Below are positions 43,959 to 52,477 of a DNA stretch of 64,000 nucleotides, piece by piece. Every line of letters begins with the position of its first letter. The stretch's first letter is position 1. The notes beneath the pieces were generated by a model. That model saw only the letters and a program-made list of their open reading frames with translations. It was not told the origin of the DNA and did not search any database. The DNA is from Roseiflexus sp. RS-1 (lineage in GTDB: Bacteria > Chloroflexota > Chloroflexia > Chloroflexales > Roseiflexaceae): positions 2,480,001 through 2,544,000 of the forward strand of contig NC_009523.1 in the NCBI RefSeq assembly GCF_000016665.1, given 5' to 3'. The translations under genes and the position numbers were made by a program.

Positions 43959-45065
43959 TCAGAAGGCAAGAAGAATGACCGGAATGATAAACATCACAAC
44001 CAGAAAAGCGGCGAGCGTCCTGCGATGGCGCACGATCGAGTCCTGGAGACGCAGGATTGATCGTTGAAAAGCGTCATAGAAAAACAACAGCACAATCAGC
44101 GACAGGATCGCCACACTCACCATTTCCACCAGGACGATCGTGAAGGCAGCCGCGCCGCCGACGATCAATGCGGCAACCAGGGTATCAATAAATGTCGTAA
44201 TATTCGCCCCCATAATGTAGGGCAGCGTATTTTCGCGCCGTACCAATCCGCGCACCGAGAGCGGCACCAGGATCGAGAGCGAAACCGAAACCGACATTGT
44301 CACCGAGGTGACCGCCATGCCGAGCGCGAACATCACCATAGGGCGATACACCAACCGACCGATACGGCTGAAGGCGTTCGACTCCGGTTCGACCTGCGGC
44401 AGCGCACGATCCAGGAGGGCGAATGCTGTGAGCAGCGCCACAACACCAGCGCCGAACTTTGCCCATCCAGGCAAGCCGAGCGCATTGATTGCGTTCATGA
44501 TCGGCTCGTACATCCAATCGAGCACCGACATCAATGGCGTGTCCGCGTCCGCCTGGATCGTCTGCACGAAGCCCGACGTCAATGCCCAATAGCCGAGCGC
44601 CATCGCTGGCAGGTAGATCGCTGCCGTGGTCAGCAGCGCCAGCACGCCAATAGCAATGCTCGCAGCGCGCCGGTGCCCGCGCAAATAGTAGAAGAATCCG
44701 ACCACGAGCACAATCAGGGATGCGCCCAGGCGCGATCCGGTGATCATGGTAAACGTTTGCAGCGCATCGAGTGTGCCTGCAGCAAAGAAGGCGATCGCAA
44801 TCGCTGCAACCGGTGAGCCGCTGAGAAACATATACGCCAGCAACCAGCCGAAGCCAAGGGCGCTGACCGGGCTGGTGACGTTGAATGACGCAACCATGGC
44901 GCGTCCATAGTCACGTGCGCCTTCTTTGAGCAGATTGAGCGCAAGGATGAAGACCAGTAATCCAGCAACGGCGCACACGATGCGCAGCAACCAGCCAGCG
45001 TGGAGCGACACACCAACCGCCGCGCGCTGTCCTGCCCTGACGCCGGTCATATCATCGTCGTTCAT
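43959..45065 (-). CDS. Na+/phosphate symporter family membrane protein
   Basis: 368 residues, about nine hydrophobic segments. The family's duplicated re-entrant motif is recognisable in MGANITTFIDTLVAALIVGG (compare G-A-N-I-G-T-T in NptA/PNaS proteins) and, weaker, in SPVAAIAIAFFAAGTLDALQ. Likely an inner-membrane Na-coupled phosphate or anion transporter, but the QSSSS-type half site is not typical, so the substrate is uncertain. The start at 45065 overlaps the stop of the MBL gene (ATGA), indicating coupling; the 5-codon longer frame is rejected. Confidence 0.78.
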   Translation of the reverse strand: MNDDDMTGVRAGQRAAVGVSLHAGWLLRIVCAVAGLLVFILALNLLKEGARDYGRAMVASFNVTSPVSALGFGWLLAYMFLSGSPVAAIAIAFFAAGTLDALQTFTMITGSRLGASLIVLVVGFFYYLRGHRRAASIAIGVLALLTTAAIYLPAMALGYWALTSGFVQTIQADADTPLMSVLDWMYEPIMNAINALGLPGWAKFGAGVVALLTAFALLDRALPQVEPESNAFSRIGRLVYRPMVMFALGMAVTSVTMSVSVSLSILVPLSVRGLVRRENTLPYIMGANITTFIDTLVAALIVGGAAAFTIVLVEMVSVAILSLIVLLFFYDAFQRSILRLQDSIVRHRRTLAAFLVVMFIIPVILLAF

Positions 45066-45967
45066 GACCCACCACGCCATACGGCGCCTTCATCGGTCAT
45101 TATCAGCGTTGCCGCACCTGTCGATTCGAGGTGGCTGAGGTGGGCAGCAACTGCTGCGACAAAAATGGCATACTGCGGCAACCCTGTGATGGTCAGTCCC
45201 AATGTGCGTTGCACCCGACGCGCGACGGTTAATGTGTCGCCGGGTTCGGAGAGTGCGTCGCGTACCGCATGCATTGCACGTTCGATGGCAAGCCGATTGA
45301 TCCGGATCGCCGCGTCCAGTTCACTCTGCGGCGTCAATGCACCATGACCCGGCAGAAAGAAACGTTCTTTTCGCATTGCCAGGCGATCCAGCGATGCAAG
45401 TTGAGCAGCAACGTCGTGTGCATACGGGATTCCGTGCTTCGAGATCACCTCAGGACCGAAGAACCCATCGGCGGCGAAACAGACGCCATCGACGGCAACG
45501 CCGATCTGTCCGATGCTATGCCCCGGCAGCGCCACGATTTCCAGCGTCGTCCCGGCTATCTCGATGGCGTCGCCATCGATGATGTGCTGAACCGGCACGC
45601 CCTTTGCCATCAACCATTTGGTGCGCAGGGCAGATGGCGGGGTTGCTCCAAGCGACAGGTAGATCGGTTCGAGGAGCGGATGTTCAATCAGGGGCGCTTC
45701 CAGACGCGCGGCGTAGACGGCGACATTGGGAAGGTTGCGCACCAGATACTCATTGCCGCCGATATGGTCGGCGTGATGGTGTGTGCTGATGATCGCCCGC
45801 AGCTGGCGCTGCGCCTCATCGAGTGCGCGCCGCACCAGACGACCGGTATCTCTGTCGAGACCGGTATCAATCGCAATCGCGCCGCCATCGTCGGTCAGAA
45901 CAATGCCCAGATTATTAGCGCCCGGAATGTATGCGGTATGAGTCGTGATTGGCTGGAATAATGACAT
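45062..45967 (-). CDS. metallo-beta-lactamase-fold hydrolase
   Basis: 301 residues. The zinc motif is H-x-H-x-D-H in STHHHADHIGG at 61-71, with later ligands in LPGHSIGQIG, FAADGFF and LPGHGAL. The fold fits a glyoxalase II-like hydrolase, with a C-terminal winged-helix-like part (about 220-300). The substrate is unknown. First gene of the run MBL, Na/Pi symporter, UspA, metF, lysC. Confidence 0.87.
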   Translation of the reverse strand: MSLFQPITTHTAYIPGANNLGIVLTDDGGAIAIDTGLDRDTGRLVRRALDEAQRQLRAIISTHHHADHIGGNEYLVRNLPNVAVYAARLEAPLIEHPLLEPIYLSLGATPPSALRTKWLMAKGVPVQHIIDGDAIEIAGTTLEIVALPGHSIGQIGVAVDGVCFAADGFFGPEVISKHGIPYAHDVAAQLASLDRLAMRKERFFLPGHGALTPQSELDAAIRINRLAIERAMHAVRDALSEPGDTLTVARRVQRTLGLTITGLPQYAIFVAAVAAHLSHLESTGAATLIMTDEGAVWRGGS

Positions 45968-45990
45968 GGAATCGTGCCCCTACAACGCCT

Positions 45991-46135
45991 GCAACCTTCA
46001 ACCTTCAACGCTCAACGTTTAACGCGCAACGTTCACCCTGCAACGTTCAACGCGCAACGTTCACCCCGCAACGTTCAACGTTCAACGTTCAACGTTCAAC
46101 GTGCAACCTTCAACGCTCAACGTTCAATCTTCAAC
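45991..46135. repeat. TTCAACG heptamer array, left of element copy 2
   Basis: Units of TTCAACG, TGCAACG and CGCAACG type in 7-base register. Long open frames through it are artefacts. Confidence 0.85.
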
Positions 46136-46263
46136 CCTCGGTTCGCTTGTTTTCATGCAAGGCTTCCTGATGCCATAAAACGGGGGCGTCCTCGCAGCCA
46201 GATCGTTATTTGTCAAGTCGCGGATCGCATCAGGAAGCCATTCGTCAGAAAAATGAGCGAACG
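46136..46263 (-). repeat. 128-bp MITE-like element, copy 2
   Basis: Inverted copy of 321-448 with the same length, ends and internal repeat (GGCTTCCTGATGC and GCATCAGGAAGCC). Flanked on both sides by heptamer arrays exactly as copy 1 is. Confidence 0.75.
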
Positions 46264-46455
46264 GTGGGTTCAACGTTCAACCTTCAACCTTCAACGCTCA
46301 ACGTTCAACGCGCAACGTTCAACCTGCAACGTTCAACGCGCAACGTTCAACCTGCAACGTTCAACGCGCAACGTTCAACCTGCAACGTTCAACGCGCAAC
46401 GTTCAACCTGCAACGTTCAACGCGCAACGTTCAACCCGCAACGTTCAACCTTCAC
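46264..46455. repeat. TTCAACG/CGCAACG heptamer array, right of element copy 2
   Basis: About 25 units; AACGTTCAACCTGC alternates with AACGTTCAACGCGC, so a 28-base higher-order period is visible. It runs up to the stop codon of the next gene. Confidence 0.85.
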
Positions 46456-46793
46456 CCCTCCTCCCGCCGCTCGCTACGTCTCTTGAACTCCTCGATCATT
46501 TTTGCTGCCGATTCCTGTCCCCGTCGCATTTCGCCAGCGCGCGCGCCCATCAACAGTGATACCACTGCATAGAACAACAACCCGACCGCCAGGATGCCCA
46601 GTACGATCTGGATGATGCCAAACCCGGCGCCGGTCGCCAGCGCCAGGTTGAGCGCCGCGAATGCGAGAAATGCCGTCGCCCCCAACGTATATGCGCGGCG
46701 CGTCATCGGTCGACCAACCGCTCCGCGCGCCTGGTATGCCAGAATTGCTGCGAAGATGAGCGCGACGATCAGGCGAATTGTCCACTCATTCAT
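46452..46793 (-). CDS. small membrane protein of unknown function
   Basis: 113 residues from ATG 46793, which has AGCAGGA just upstream; the frame to 46892 is not supported. Three hydrophobic segments (LIVALIFAAILAY, LGATAFLAFAALNLALATGAG, IIQIVLGILAVGLLFYAVVS) and a charged C-terminus (MIEEFKRRSERREEG). No family is recognised. Its last codons touch the heptamer array. Confidence 0.7.
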   Translation of the reverse strand: MNEWTIRLIVALIFAAILAYQARGAVGRPMTRRAYTLGATAFLAFAALNLALATGAGFGIIQIVLGILAVGLLFYAVVSLLMGARAGEMRRGQESAAKMIEEFKRRSERREEG

Positions 46794-46898
46794 TCCTGCT
46801 GTTCTCCTCTGTGACGATGCTCCTTCCCAATCCTCGATGCTCGCTCTCCTCCTCACGACCGCATCTTCGCATTGATCTTCGTCTTCCATCATCTCCTT

Positions 46899-48677
46899 TC
46901 ACGAACGCACTTTTGCGTGCAGACGCGCAAGTTCGTCCGCCACGATCGATTCATCCAGTTTCTGGAACAGAGGCGCCGGCGCGTGAATCGGCTGTCCTGG
47001 CGCAAGTACACTGGGAGTCCACAAGCCTGCCTCTGTGGTGTAATCACCGGTCAGGATCAGGCGCGGCGCGCCATCCGGCGCGTCGGTTTCTTCGACGTAT
47101 GGCTGTGGTGCGATGGTTCCACTGTAGCCGAGCAACTCGTGCAGGCGCTGACTGCTGAACGGCAAAAACGGACAGAAGAGCGTTTTCAGCGTATCGACCG
47201 TGCGCAGCGCCACGAACAACACGGTTGCCGCGCGCTCCTGATCGCTCTTGACGAGTTTCCACGGTTCCTGATCGCTGAGATACTGATTGGCTGTCTGCGC
47301 CAGCGCCATCGCCTCCTGCAATGCTGCGCGCAATTTGACCCCTTCGAGCAGCGTCGTCACCTGCTCGAACGCCTGCTGCGTCGCAGCGATCAACTGACGG
47401 TCGGCGTCGATCAATGCGCCGGGTTGCGGCACCGCGCCAAAATTGCGGTGCGTCAGGCTGATCACACGGTTCGCCAGGTTCCCCCACGTCGCCACAAGTT
47501 CGCTATTGACGCGCTGCACGAAATCCGCCCAACTCCAGTTGCTATCGCGCGTTTCCGGTCCGTTGGCGATCAGGTAGTAACGAATGGCATCAGATTGATA
47601 CCGCTCCTCAATCTCTGGCGCCCAGAGCGCCCAGTTCCGGCTGGTGCTCATTTTGTCGCCTTCGAGATTGAGGAATTCGTTGGCGGGCACATCATAGGGG
47701 AGCGCTAGGTCGCCATAGCCGATAAGAATCGCGGGCCAGATGATCGTGTGGAACGGAATATTGTCCTTGCCGATGAAATAGTACGACCGCGCTGGCGACG
47801 AACCATCGGGACGGCACACCCACCACTCTTGCCATGCATCCGGCGCGCCGCTGCGCTGCGCCCATTCGATTGACGCCGAGTAATAGCCGATGACCGCATC
47901 GAACCAGACGTAAATGCGTTTGTCCTTGAACGTCGGGTCATCAACCGGCACCGGTACGCCCCACTCCAGGTCGCGGGTGATGGCGCGCCCGCGCAACCCC
48001 TCGCGGAGCCAGTTCTGGGTAAACAGGAGCGTATTCGGGCGCCAGTAGCTCCGGTCAACGCTGTCGAGCCAGGCGCGTAACTGCGGTTCAAGTTTCGCCA
48101 GGTCGAGGAAGAAATGCTCGGTCTCGCGGAAGGTAACCGGTGCACCATCGAGCACCGAACGCGGCGCAATCAGGTCTTGCGGATCGTGCAGATGCCCGCA
48201 ACCGTCGCACTGATCGCCGCGCGCGCGCGGATACCCGCAGTTCGGGCATGTTCCTTCAACGAAGCGATCCGGCAGGAAGCGTCCCAGCGTCTCAGAGTAC
48301 GAGCCGACCATTGTTTCCTTGTAGAGATAGCCGTTTTCCAGCAAGCGCAGGAAGATATCGGTCGTCACCCGGTAGTGATTGTCGGTATACGTCTGCGTGA
48401 ACAGGTCGAACGAAATACCGAGCGTCTGGAAGGTTTTAAGGAACGTCGGGTGATACCGTCGGATGACATCCTGCGGCGTAATACCCTCACGCTCGGCGGC
48501 GATGGTGATTGGCGTCCCGTGGCAGTCAGAACCGGAGACCATCAGCACCCGGTTGCCGCGCAAGCGCTGGTAGCGCGCGAAAACATCGGCGGGCAGATAC
48601 GCGCCCGCAATATGACCGACATGGAACGGACCGTTAGCGTAGGGCCAGGCAACTGCGACCAGAATGTTGTCGGGCAT
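46899..48677 (-). CDS. metG: methionyl-tRNA synthetase
   Basis: Charges tRNA-Met. 592 residues from ATG 48677 (MPDNILVAVAWPYANG); the frame to 48737 is leader. The class I HIGH motif is HVGH in NGPFHVGHIAGAYLPAD. The connective domain has a four-cysteine zinc site in CPNCGYPRARGDQCDGCG. The KMSKS motif appears as DKMSTSRNW. The C-terminal anticodon-binding domain follows, without the extra EMAP-like domain. No T-box or SAM riboswitch was recognised upstream. Confidence 0.95.
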   Translation of the reverse strand: MPDNILVAVAWPYANGPFHVGHIAGAYLPADVFARYQRLRGNRVLMVSGSDCHGTPITIAAEREGITPQDVIRRYHPTFLKTFQTLGISFDLFTQTYTDNHYRVTTDIFLRLLENGYLYKETMVGSYSETLGRFLPDRFVEGTCPNCGYPRARGDQCDGCGHLHDPQDLIAPRSVLDGAPVTFRETEHFFLDLAKLEPQLRAWLDSVDRSYWRPNTLLFTQNWLREGLRGRAITRDLEWGVPVPVDDPTFKDKRIYVWFDAVIGYYSASIEWAQRSGAPDAWQEWWVCRPDGSSPARSYYFIGKDNIPFHTIIWPAILIGYGDLALPYDVPANEFLNLEGDKMSTSRNWALWAPEIEERYQSDAIRYYLIANGPETRDSNWSWADFVQRVNSELVATWGNLANRVISLTHRNFGAVPQPGALIDADRQLIAATQQAFEQVTTLLEGVKLRAALQEAMALAQTANQYLSDQEPWKLVKSDQERAATVLFVALRTVDTLKTLFCPFLPFSSQRLHELLGYSGTIAPQPYVEETDAPDGAPRLILTGDYTTEAGLWTPSVLAPGQPIHAPAPLFQKLDESIVADELARLHAKVRS

Positions 48678-48744
48678 AGAGAACCTCTGACTTTCTATGC
48701 TTAATGCAAGGATAGGCGAAACCGGGCGATTATGCAACTCTCAA

Positions 48745-48778
48745 TACAAAAGCCGTGGGCGCTTATGCTACCCACGGC
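48745..48778 (-). terminator. intrinsic terminator after the YefM/YoeB module
   Basis: On the minus strand GCCGTGGG (48778 down) pairs with CCCACGGC across an 11-base loop, then TTTTGTA. It lies between the toxin stop (48964) and metG, so it separates the two transcripts. Confidence 0.7.
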
Positions 48779-48963
48779 CCGGATGTCGCGTATTGTCGTG
48801 CTGTTACCCCGGCGACATGCAGACCGCAGGCGACATTATCCCCATCATGCGCATCGCGCGGGGAAGACGGTCATCAGGCATGTCACGTGGTGTACGCATG
48901 TGTTTCGAGGGGTTCCAACCGGCGAATACGTATCAGGAGTATAGCACGTCCGCAAGAGGAGAG

Positions 48964-49266
48964 TCAATCGGTGGAGTGATAGCGCGCTTGAAGGAAATCG
49001 ATCCGGTCGTCACTGACGACATACACCAGACGGTGCTCTTGAGTGATCCGCCGCGACCAGACATCCGCACCCAGATACCTGATCGGTTCTGGTTTGCCTG
49101 TACCGGTGAAAGGATCGCGCATAATGGCTTCGATCAAGGTCATGATGCGCAATGCGGTTCGCCTGTCCTTCTCAACCCAGCAGCTCAGATCATCGCGAAA
49201 CTCTGGCTGGAACACAGCATCACGCAGCATGCTCTGCGCCCGATCGTTCTTACTCGTTTTCGACAA
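48964..49266 (-). CDS. YoeB/Txe-family mRNA interferase toxin
   Basis: 100 residues, a ribosome-dependent endoribonuclease of the RelE superfamily. Diagnostic YoeB features are intact: ALRIMTLIEAIMRDPFTGTGKPEPI, VWSRRITQEHRLVYVV and the C-terminal YHSTD, which keeps the Tyr-His pair of the family. It overlaps its antitoxin by 17 bases, the usual arrangement. No damage is visible, so the module is probably active. Confidence 0.9.
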   Translation of the reverse strand: MSKTSKNDRAQSMLRDAVFQPEFRDDLSCWVEKDRRTALRIMTLIEAIMRDPFTGTGKPEPIRYLGADVWSRRITQEHRLVYVVSDDRIDFLQARYHSTD

Positions 49267-49537
49267 GCCCTACCTCACGACGCAGGTCATCAATGGACTG
49301 TGGCGTTCCATTGCGTTGCCGCGCCCGTGTGAGCGCCGCCAGCAGACGCTCCGCATTGGCTGACGAGCGGAGAAGATGCACTGTTTCAAGCAGGCTCTGC
49401 AATTCGTCGGCAGCTATCAAGGCAACATCTTCACCGCTGCGACGCTGAATGATAACAATATCACGATTATTGACCACGTCATCGAGCAGCGCTGCCAGTC
49501 GGGCGCACGCCTGCGTGTAGGTCGTCTGGACGGGCAT
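49250..49537 (-). CDS. Phd/YefM-family antitoxin
   Basis: 95 residues. The N-terminus (YTQACARLAALLDDVVNNRDIVIIQRRSGEDVALI) is the Phd/YefM DNA-binding dimer fold, and the acidic C-terminus would wrap the toxin. First gene of the operon. A palindromic operator containing TGTACA lies 19 bases upstream, consistent with YefM autoregulation. Confidence 0.9.
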   Translation of the reverse strand: MPVQTTYTQACARLAALLDDVVNNRDIVIIQRRSGEDVALIAADELQSLLETVHLLRSSANAERLLAALTRARQRNGTPQSIDDLRREVGLVENE

Positions 49538-49555
49538 ATCAGTCTCCCGAACTCA

Positions 49556-49582
49556 ATGTTGTACAGAAGTACTGTACGGCAT
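49556..49582. promoter_or_regulatory. palindromic operator of the YefM/YoeB module
   Basis: ATGTTGTACAG, 5 bases, CTGTACGGCAT: two 11-base arms with two mismatched positions. It includes TGTACA, the hexamer that E. coli YefM is known to bind. Confidence 0.65.
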
Positions 49583-49645
49583 GTCCTGCTTACTGTCAAA
49601 ACCGACAAACACTTAACAATTTCTTGATGACAAACACAGTGCGAC

Positions 49646-50374
49646 ATGGTAGCATTAATCGTGCTTGATAGCACTGCAATAGCGCCTATGCATTTTGCCA
49701 GATATCTCGAGCGCCTCGCAACCACTCTTCCACGCGGTGCGACTGTCTATGTCTTCAGTCCAGACGGGATCGTCTATACAGTGAGCAGGAACTCGATCCG
49801 TCGCCTGGATCCGACCCGACGCGCCGAGGATTGCGTCGACATGCTGCGTTTTATCGATACCGGGCAGTATACGCGCTACCTGATCGGTTCCGCCTCTACC
49901 TCGGACGACAATCCGGCGAATGCCACCTTCAAACTCGGATTTGTTCACCCGCACAGCGCCTTTACCCCCCATGCACACGGCGCGGAGCACTTCGTGCTGA
50001 GCATGGGGTATGCGTCGTGCGGGTTGTACGACCACGACCAGGAGGCAGTCGCTCACGTGCGATTGATTCCCGGCTCACTGCTCCATATTCCGGCAATGAT
50101 GCCCCATTCGTTCAACAATCGCGCCAATGCGCCGTTACCATTGGTGATTGCCAACACCGGCATGGGCATCGATCACGAGGACTATGCGATTACAGCGGCA
50201 ATGGCGGAAGAGCGCGCCCGTCGCGGCGATGAGGCGGCGGAGCGCCTGGTTGCCGCGCTGCGGAAACTGGAAGCAGAGATGGCATCTGAACGTGTGCATG
50301 CAGATGTGTCGTTGCGTGAGCGTCTGGCAGGGTTCCTGCGTCGGCTTGCTGGCGTACTGGAGGGAGGCGCATGA
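49646..50374 (+). CDS. cupin-domain protein
   Basis: 242 residues. The cupin core at about 95-165 has metal-ligand type motifs: HPHSAFTPHAHGAEHFVLSMG with several His and a Glu, and PGSLLHIPAMMPHSFNN. The C-terminal 70 residues are a charged helix (AAMAEERARRGDEAAERLVA). It may bind metal as an enzyme or act as a sensor. The start is uncertain: ATG 49646 lacks a clear ribosome site and ATG 49688 is an alternative. It opens a tight six-gene operon, the next start following the stop directly. Confidence 0.75.
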   Translation: MVALIVLDSTAIAPMHFARYLERLATTLPRGATVYVFSPDGIVYTVSRNSIRRLDPTRRAEDCVDMLRFIDTGQYTRYLIGSASTSDDNPANATFKLGFVHPHSAFTPHAHGAEHFVLSMGYASCGLYDHDQEAVAHVRLIPGSLLHIPAMMPHSFNNRANAPLPLVIANTGMGIDHEDYAITAAMAEERARRGDEAAERLVAALRKLEAEMASERVHADVSLRERLAGFLRRLAGVLEGGA

Positions 50375-51484
50375 ATGAAATGTCCGCATTGCCTTGCTGA
50401 TTTGAAATACCGTGATCGGCGCGATGGGAAGTGCGCAAAGTGCCGCCGTCCATTCGCGCTGGAACCGCGCGGCGATGTGCTGGGAATGAGCGACCTGCGC
50501 CTGCGCGGGCTTGCCGAACGTCTGAGCGATCAGGGAAAGTGCTGGTATACGGCGGCGCAACTCGGGCACGCTGCGGTTCGGAACAGAATAAGGAGAAAAC
50601 CGCAGTTCGACTTAAGGGACAGAATGCTTGTGATCGGCATTGTTGCCATCATGGTTCTGGTAAGCCTCTTTGTAAGCCTTTTCATTGAACCTGTTCGTAT
50701 CTTCTCCTGCATTGCATTTCTGGTTATGATTATTCTCGGAATCTCGGCAGCCAGGCAGTATCTTGAGTTTTCAAAGCCTCCCCTGTATGGGTTTTTGCCG
50801 ATACTTGAGCGTTTCGAGGAGCGGTATATTGCTCCCTGGGAACGCATCCACGGCGTGTTGCCCGGCAGGGTGACCGCTCAGGAGGCGACGGCGCTGCGCC
50901 GGTTTCAACTGCCGCCATCTGAGGTGCGCGCCGTGCTGACGTCGCCGGTCGCCGATGTGCTCGACTGCCTGCGGGCGAATGGGTTGCCGCAGCGCCTCGG
51001 TCTGGCGTTGATCAACCCCAATCAACCCGCCAGCGCTGATGAGGCAATCATCGCCTTGCTGCGCAGCCGTCCGCAATTGCCGCTGCTGCTGGTGCACGAC
51101 GCCAGCGTGTCCGGATGTTTGCTGCCAGCGCTGCTGCCCGCCCGATGGGGTCTCGCGCCGAACCACCGGATCGTCGATCTGGGGCTGCGTCCCCGCCACG
51201 TGCAGCAGTTGCGCCTGCCGTGGAAGCGTGAGGCAACGCCGCGCGAACTGCTCGATCTACTCGAACGCCGGGCGCAGATGCCGGGCGGTCTGGCGCTGAC
51301 GCCGGAAGAGCGCGAATGGTTGCGCAGGGGGTATGTGACGTCGGCTCTGTTTATCCCGCCCGCGCGCCTGGTGACGATTGTGACGCAGGCAGTGGAACGC
51401 CTGGCGCCCGCGCGCATTGTCGATCCTGAAGCGCAGGCGCAGGCGCAGGCGCGCGCCGTCGGTTTTATGACCTGGCCCTCGTAG
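50375..51484 (+). CDS. zinc-ribbon membrane protein with unrecognised C-terminal domain
   Basis: 369 residues. A zinc ribbon (CPHC at 3-6 and CAKC at 20-23) is followed by a charged segment, two hydrophobic spans at about 85-125 (MLVIGIVAIMVLVSLFVSLF and IFSCIAFLVMIILGIS), then a soluble domain of about 230 residues ending GFMTWPS. That domain contains LLLVHDASVSG and VDLGLRPRHVQQLRLPW, both matched in the next gene. No known family was identified. ATG 50375 is the base after the cupin stop. Confidence 0.75.
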   Translation: MKCPHCLADLKYRDRRDGKCAKCRRPFALEPRGDVLGMSDLRLRGLAERLSDQGKCWYTAAQLGHAAVRNRIRRKPQFDLRDRMLVIGIVAIMVLVSLFVSLFIEPVRIFSCIAFLVMIILGISAARQYLEFSKPPLYGFLPILERFEERYIAPWERIHGVLPGRVTAQEATALRRFQLPPSEVRAVLTSPVADVLDCLRANGLPQRLGLALINPNQPASADEAIIALLRSRPQLPLLLVHDASVSGCLLPALLPARWGLAPNHRIVDLGLRPRHVQQLRLPWKREATPRELLDLLERRAQMPGGLALTPEEREWLRRGYVTSALFIPPARLVTIVTQAVERLAPARIVDPEAQAQAQARAVGFMTWPS

Positions 51485-51498
51485 CGGCGGAGCAGTGC

Positions 51499-52464
51499 AT
51501 GAACGGATTATTTCTGAAACGGACGTCATCAATGGCAAGCCTCATTGCCGCACTCGATCAGAGTGTGACGCAGATCGGCATCAGCGGGGTGCGCTACACG
51601 CGCCAGCAACTCTACTATGAGTTCTGTCGCACGTTGCTGCCGTTCGCACAGGTGGTTGCTTCGTGGTCGAGCGTGGCAGCAGTGGGCAGCGCTTCGGTGC
51701 TTGCAGCGTGGCGCCCTTCACGCCCGCTCTGGTCCGGCATCATGGGCGCGGGCGCCCGGATCGCCGTTCCGTCCCTTGTGCGCCGATTGCCATTTACGCT
51801 CACGCCGCCGGTGACCGATGCGTTGTTCGATGAAGTGTTGACGACATACCGCATCCGCTACGGCGATCCGCCGGGTTTGCTTCCCGATGATCCGGCGCCC
51901 TGGCGTGCAATCGATGGACGTGAACCTGACCTCTACGACTATGGGCTGGCATATGCGCTCGTCTGTCAGGATGCCTCGATTGCGCAAATGTTGCGCGCGA
52001 ACTTCCTGCACATGGAGATGGCGTGCGCCATTCTCGCGCGGGAAGAAGCGACGCCCCTGCCCGATGCGCTGGTTGCAATGCTCATACGCGCATCCTCACC
52101 ACGGGTGCTACTGGTGCACGACGCGAGCCTGGCAGGTCTGCGGTGGATCACTCACGCTGCCGAACTGCTCGATGTACCGCGCGGCTTCCGGGTAACGGCA
52201 TTGGGACTGCGTCCCATGCACGCGTTGCGGCGCCATCTGTTCGCTTTGCGTCACGCTGCGGACACCGGCGAACTGCCCGCGTCGCTGAACCTGATCGAAC
52301 GTCTCTGGTTGCGTGCCGGGTATCAGGCGGAACTCGCCGCCCTCTCCCCGGTTGTGTTGCTGCGCGCGCTGCGACGTGCCACTCGCCCGACGCCGCGCCG
52401 CGACTCCTGGTGGTCTGGGTTCCATCGGTGGCGTGCATCTGGCTATATGAGTTGGACTGCGTAA
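51499..52464 (+). CDS. paralogue of the preceding C-terminal domain protein
   Basis: 321 residues without the zinc ribbon. RYTRQQLYYEFCRTLLP near 34 recalls WYTAAQLGHAA in the neighbour. One weakly hydrophobic stretch lies near 55-90. The C-terminal domain aligns by eye with that of 50375-51484: RVLLVHDASLAG, VTALGLRPMHALRR and the final GYMSWTA. The neighbour's zinc ligands and clear membrane spans are missing, so the two may form a heteromeric membrane-anchored pair. Function unknown. ATG 51532 is an alternative start. Confidence 0.7.
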   Translation: MNGLFLKRTSSMASLIAALDQSVTQIGISGVRYTRQQLYYEFCRTLLPFAQVVASWSSVAAVGSASVLAAWRPSRPLWSGIMGAGARIAVPSLVRRLPFTLTPPVTDALFDEVLTTYRIRYGDPPGLLPDDPAPWRAIDGREPDLYDYGLAYALVCQDASIAQMLRANFLHMEMACAILAREEATPLPDALVAMLIRASSPRVLLVHDASLAGLRWITHAAELLDVPRGFRVTALGLRPMHALRRHLFALRHAADTGELPASLNLIERLWLRAGYQAELAALSPVVLLRALRRATRPTPRRDSWWSGFHRWRASGYMSWTA

Positions 52465-52477
52465 CCTGGAGGTGGTT

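Noticed and set aside
46136-46486. CRISPR array
   Set aside because: Units are 7 bases with no unique spacers of 30 or more bases and no cas gene nearby; the same applies to the other arrays.
45974-46572. Protein-coding frames with Asn-Val-Gln-Arg repeats
   Set aside because: Direct translation of the heptamer arrays in several frames.
48745-48963. T-box or SAM riboswitch ahead of metG
   Set aside because: The only strong structure is a plain hairpin with a T-run on the minus strand that fits a terminator of the toxin-antitoxin operon.
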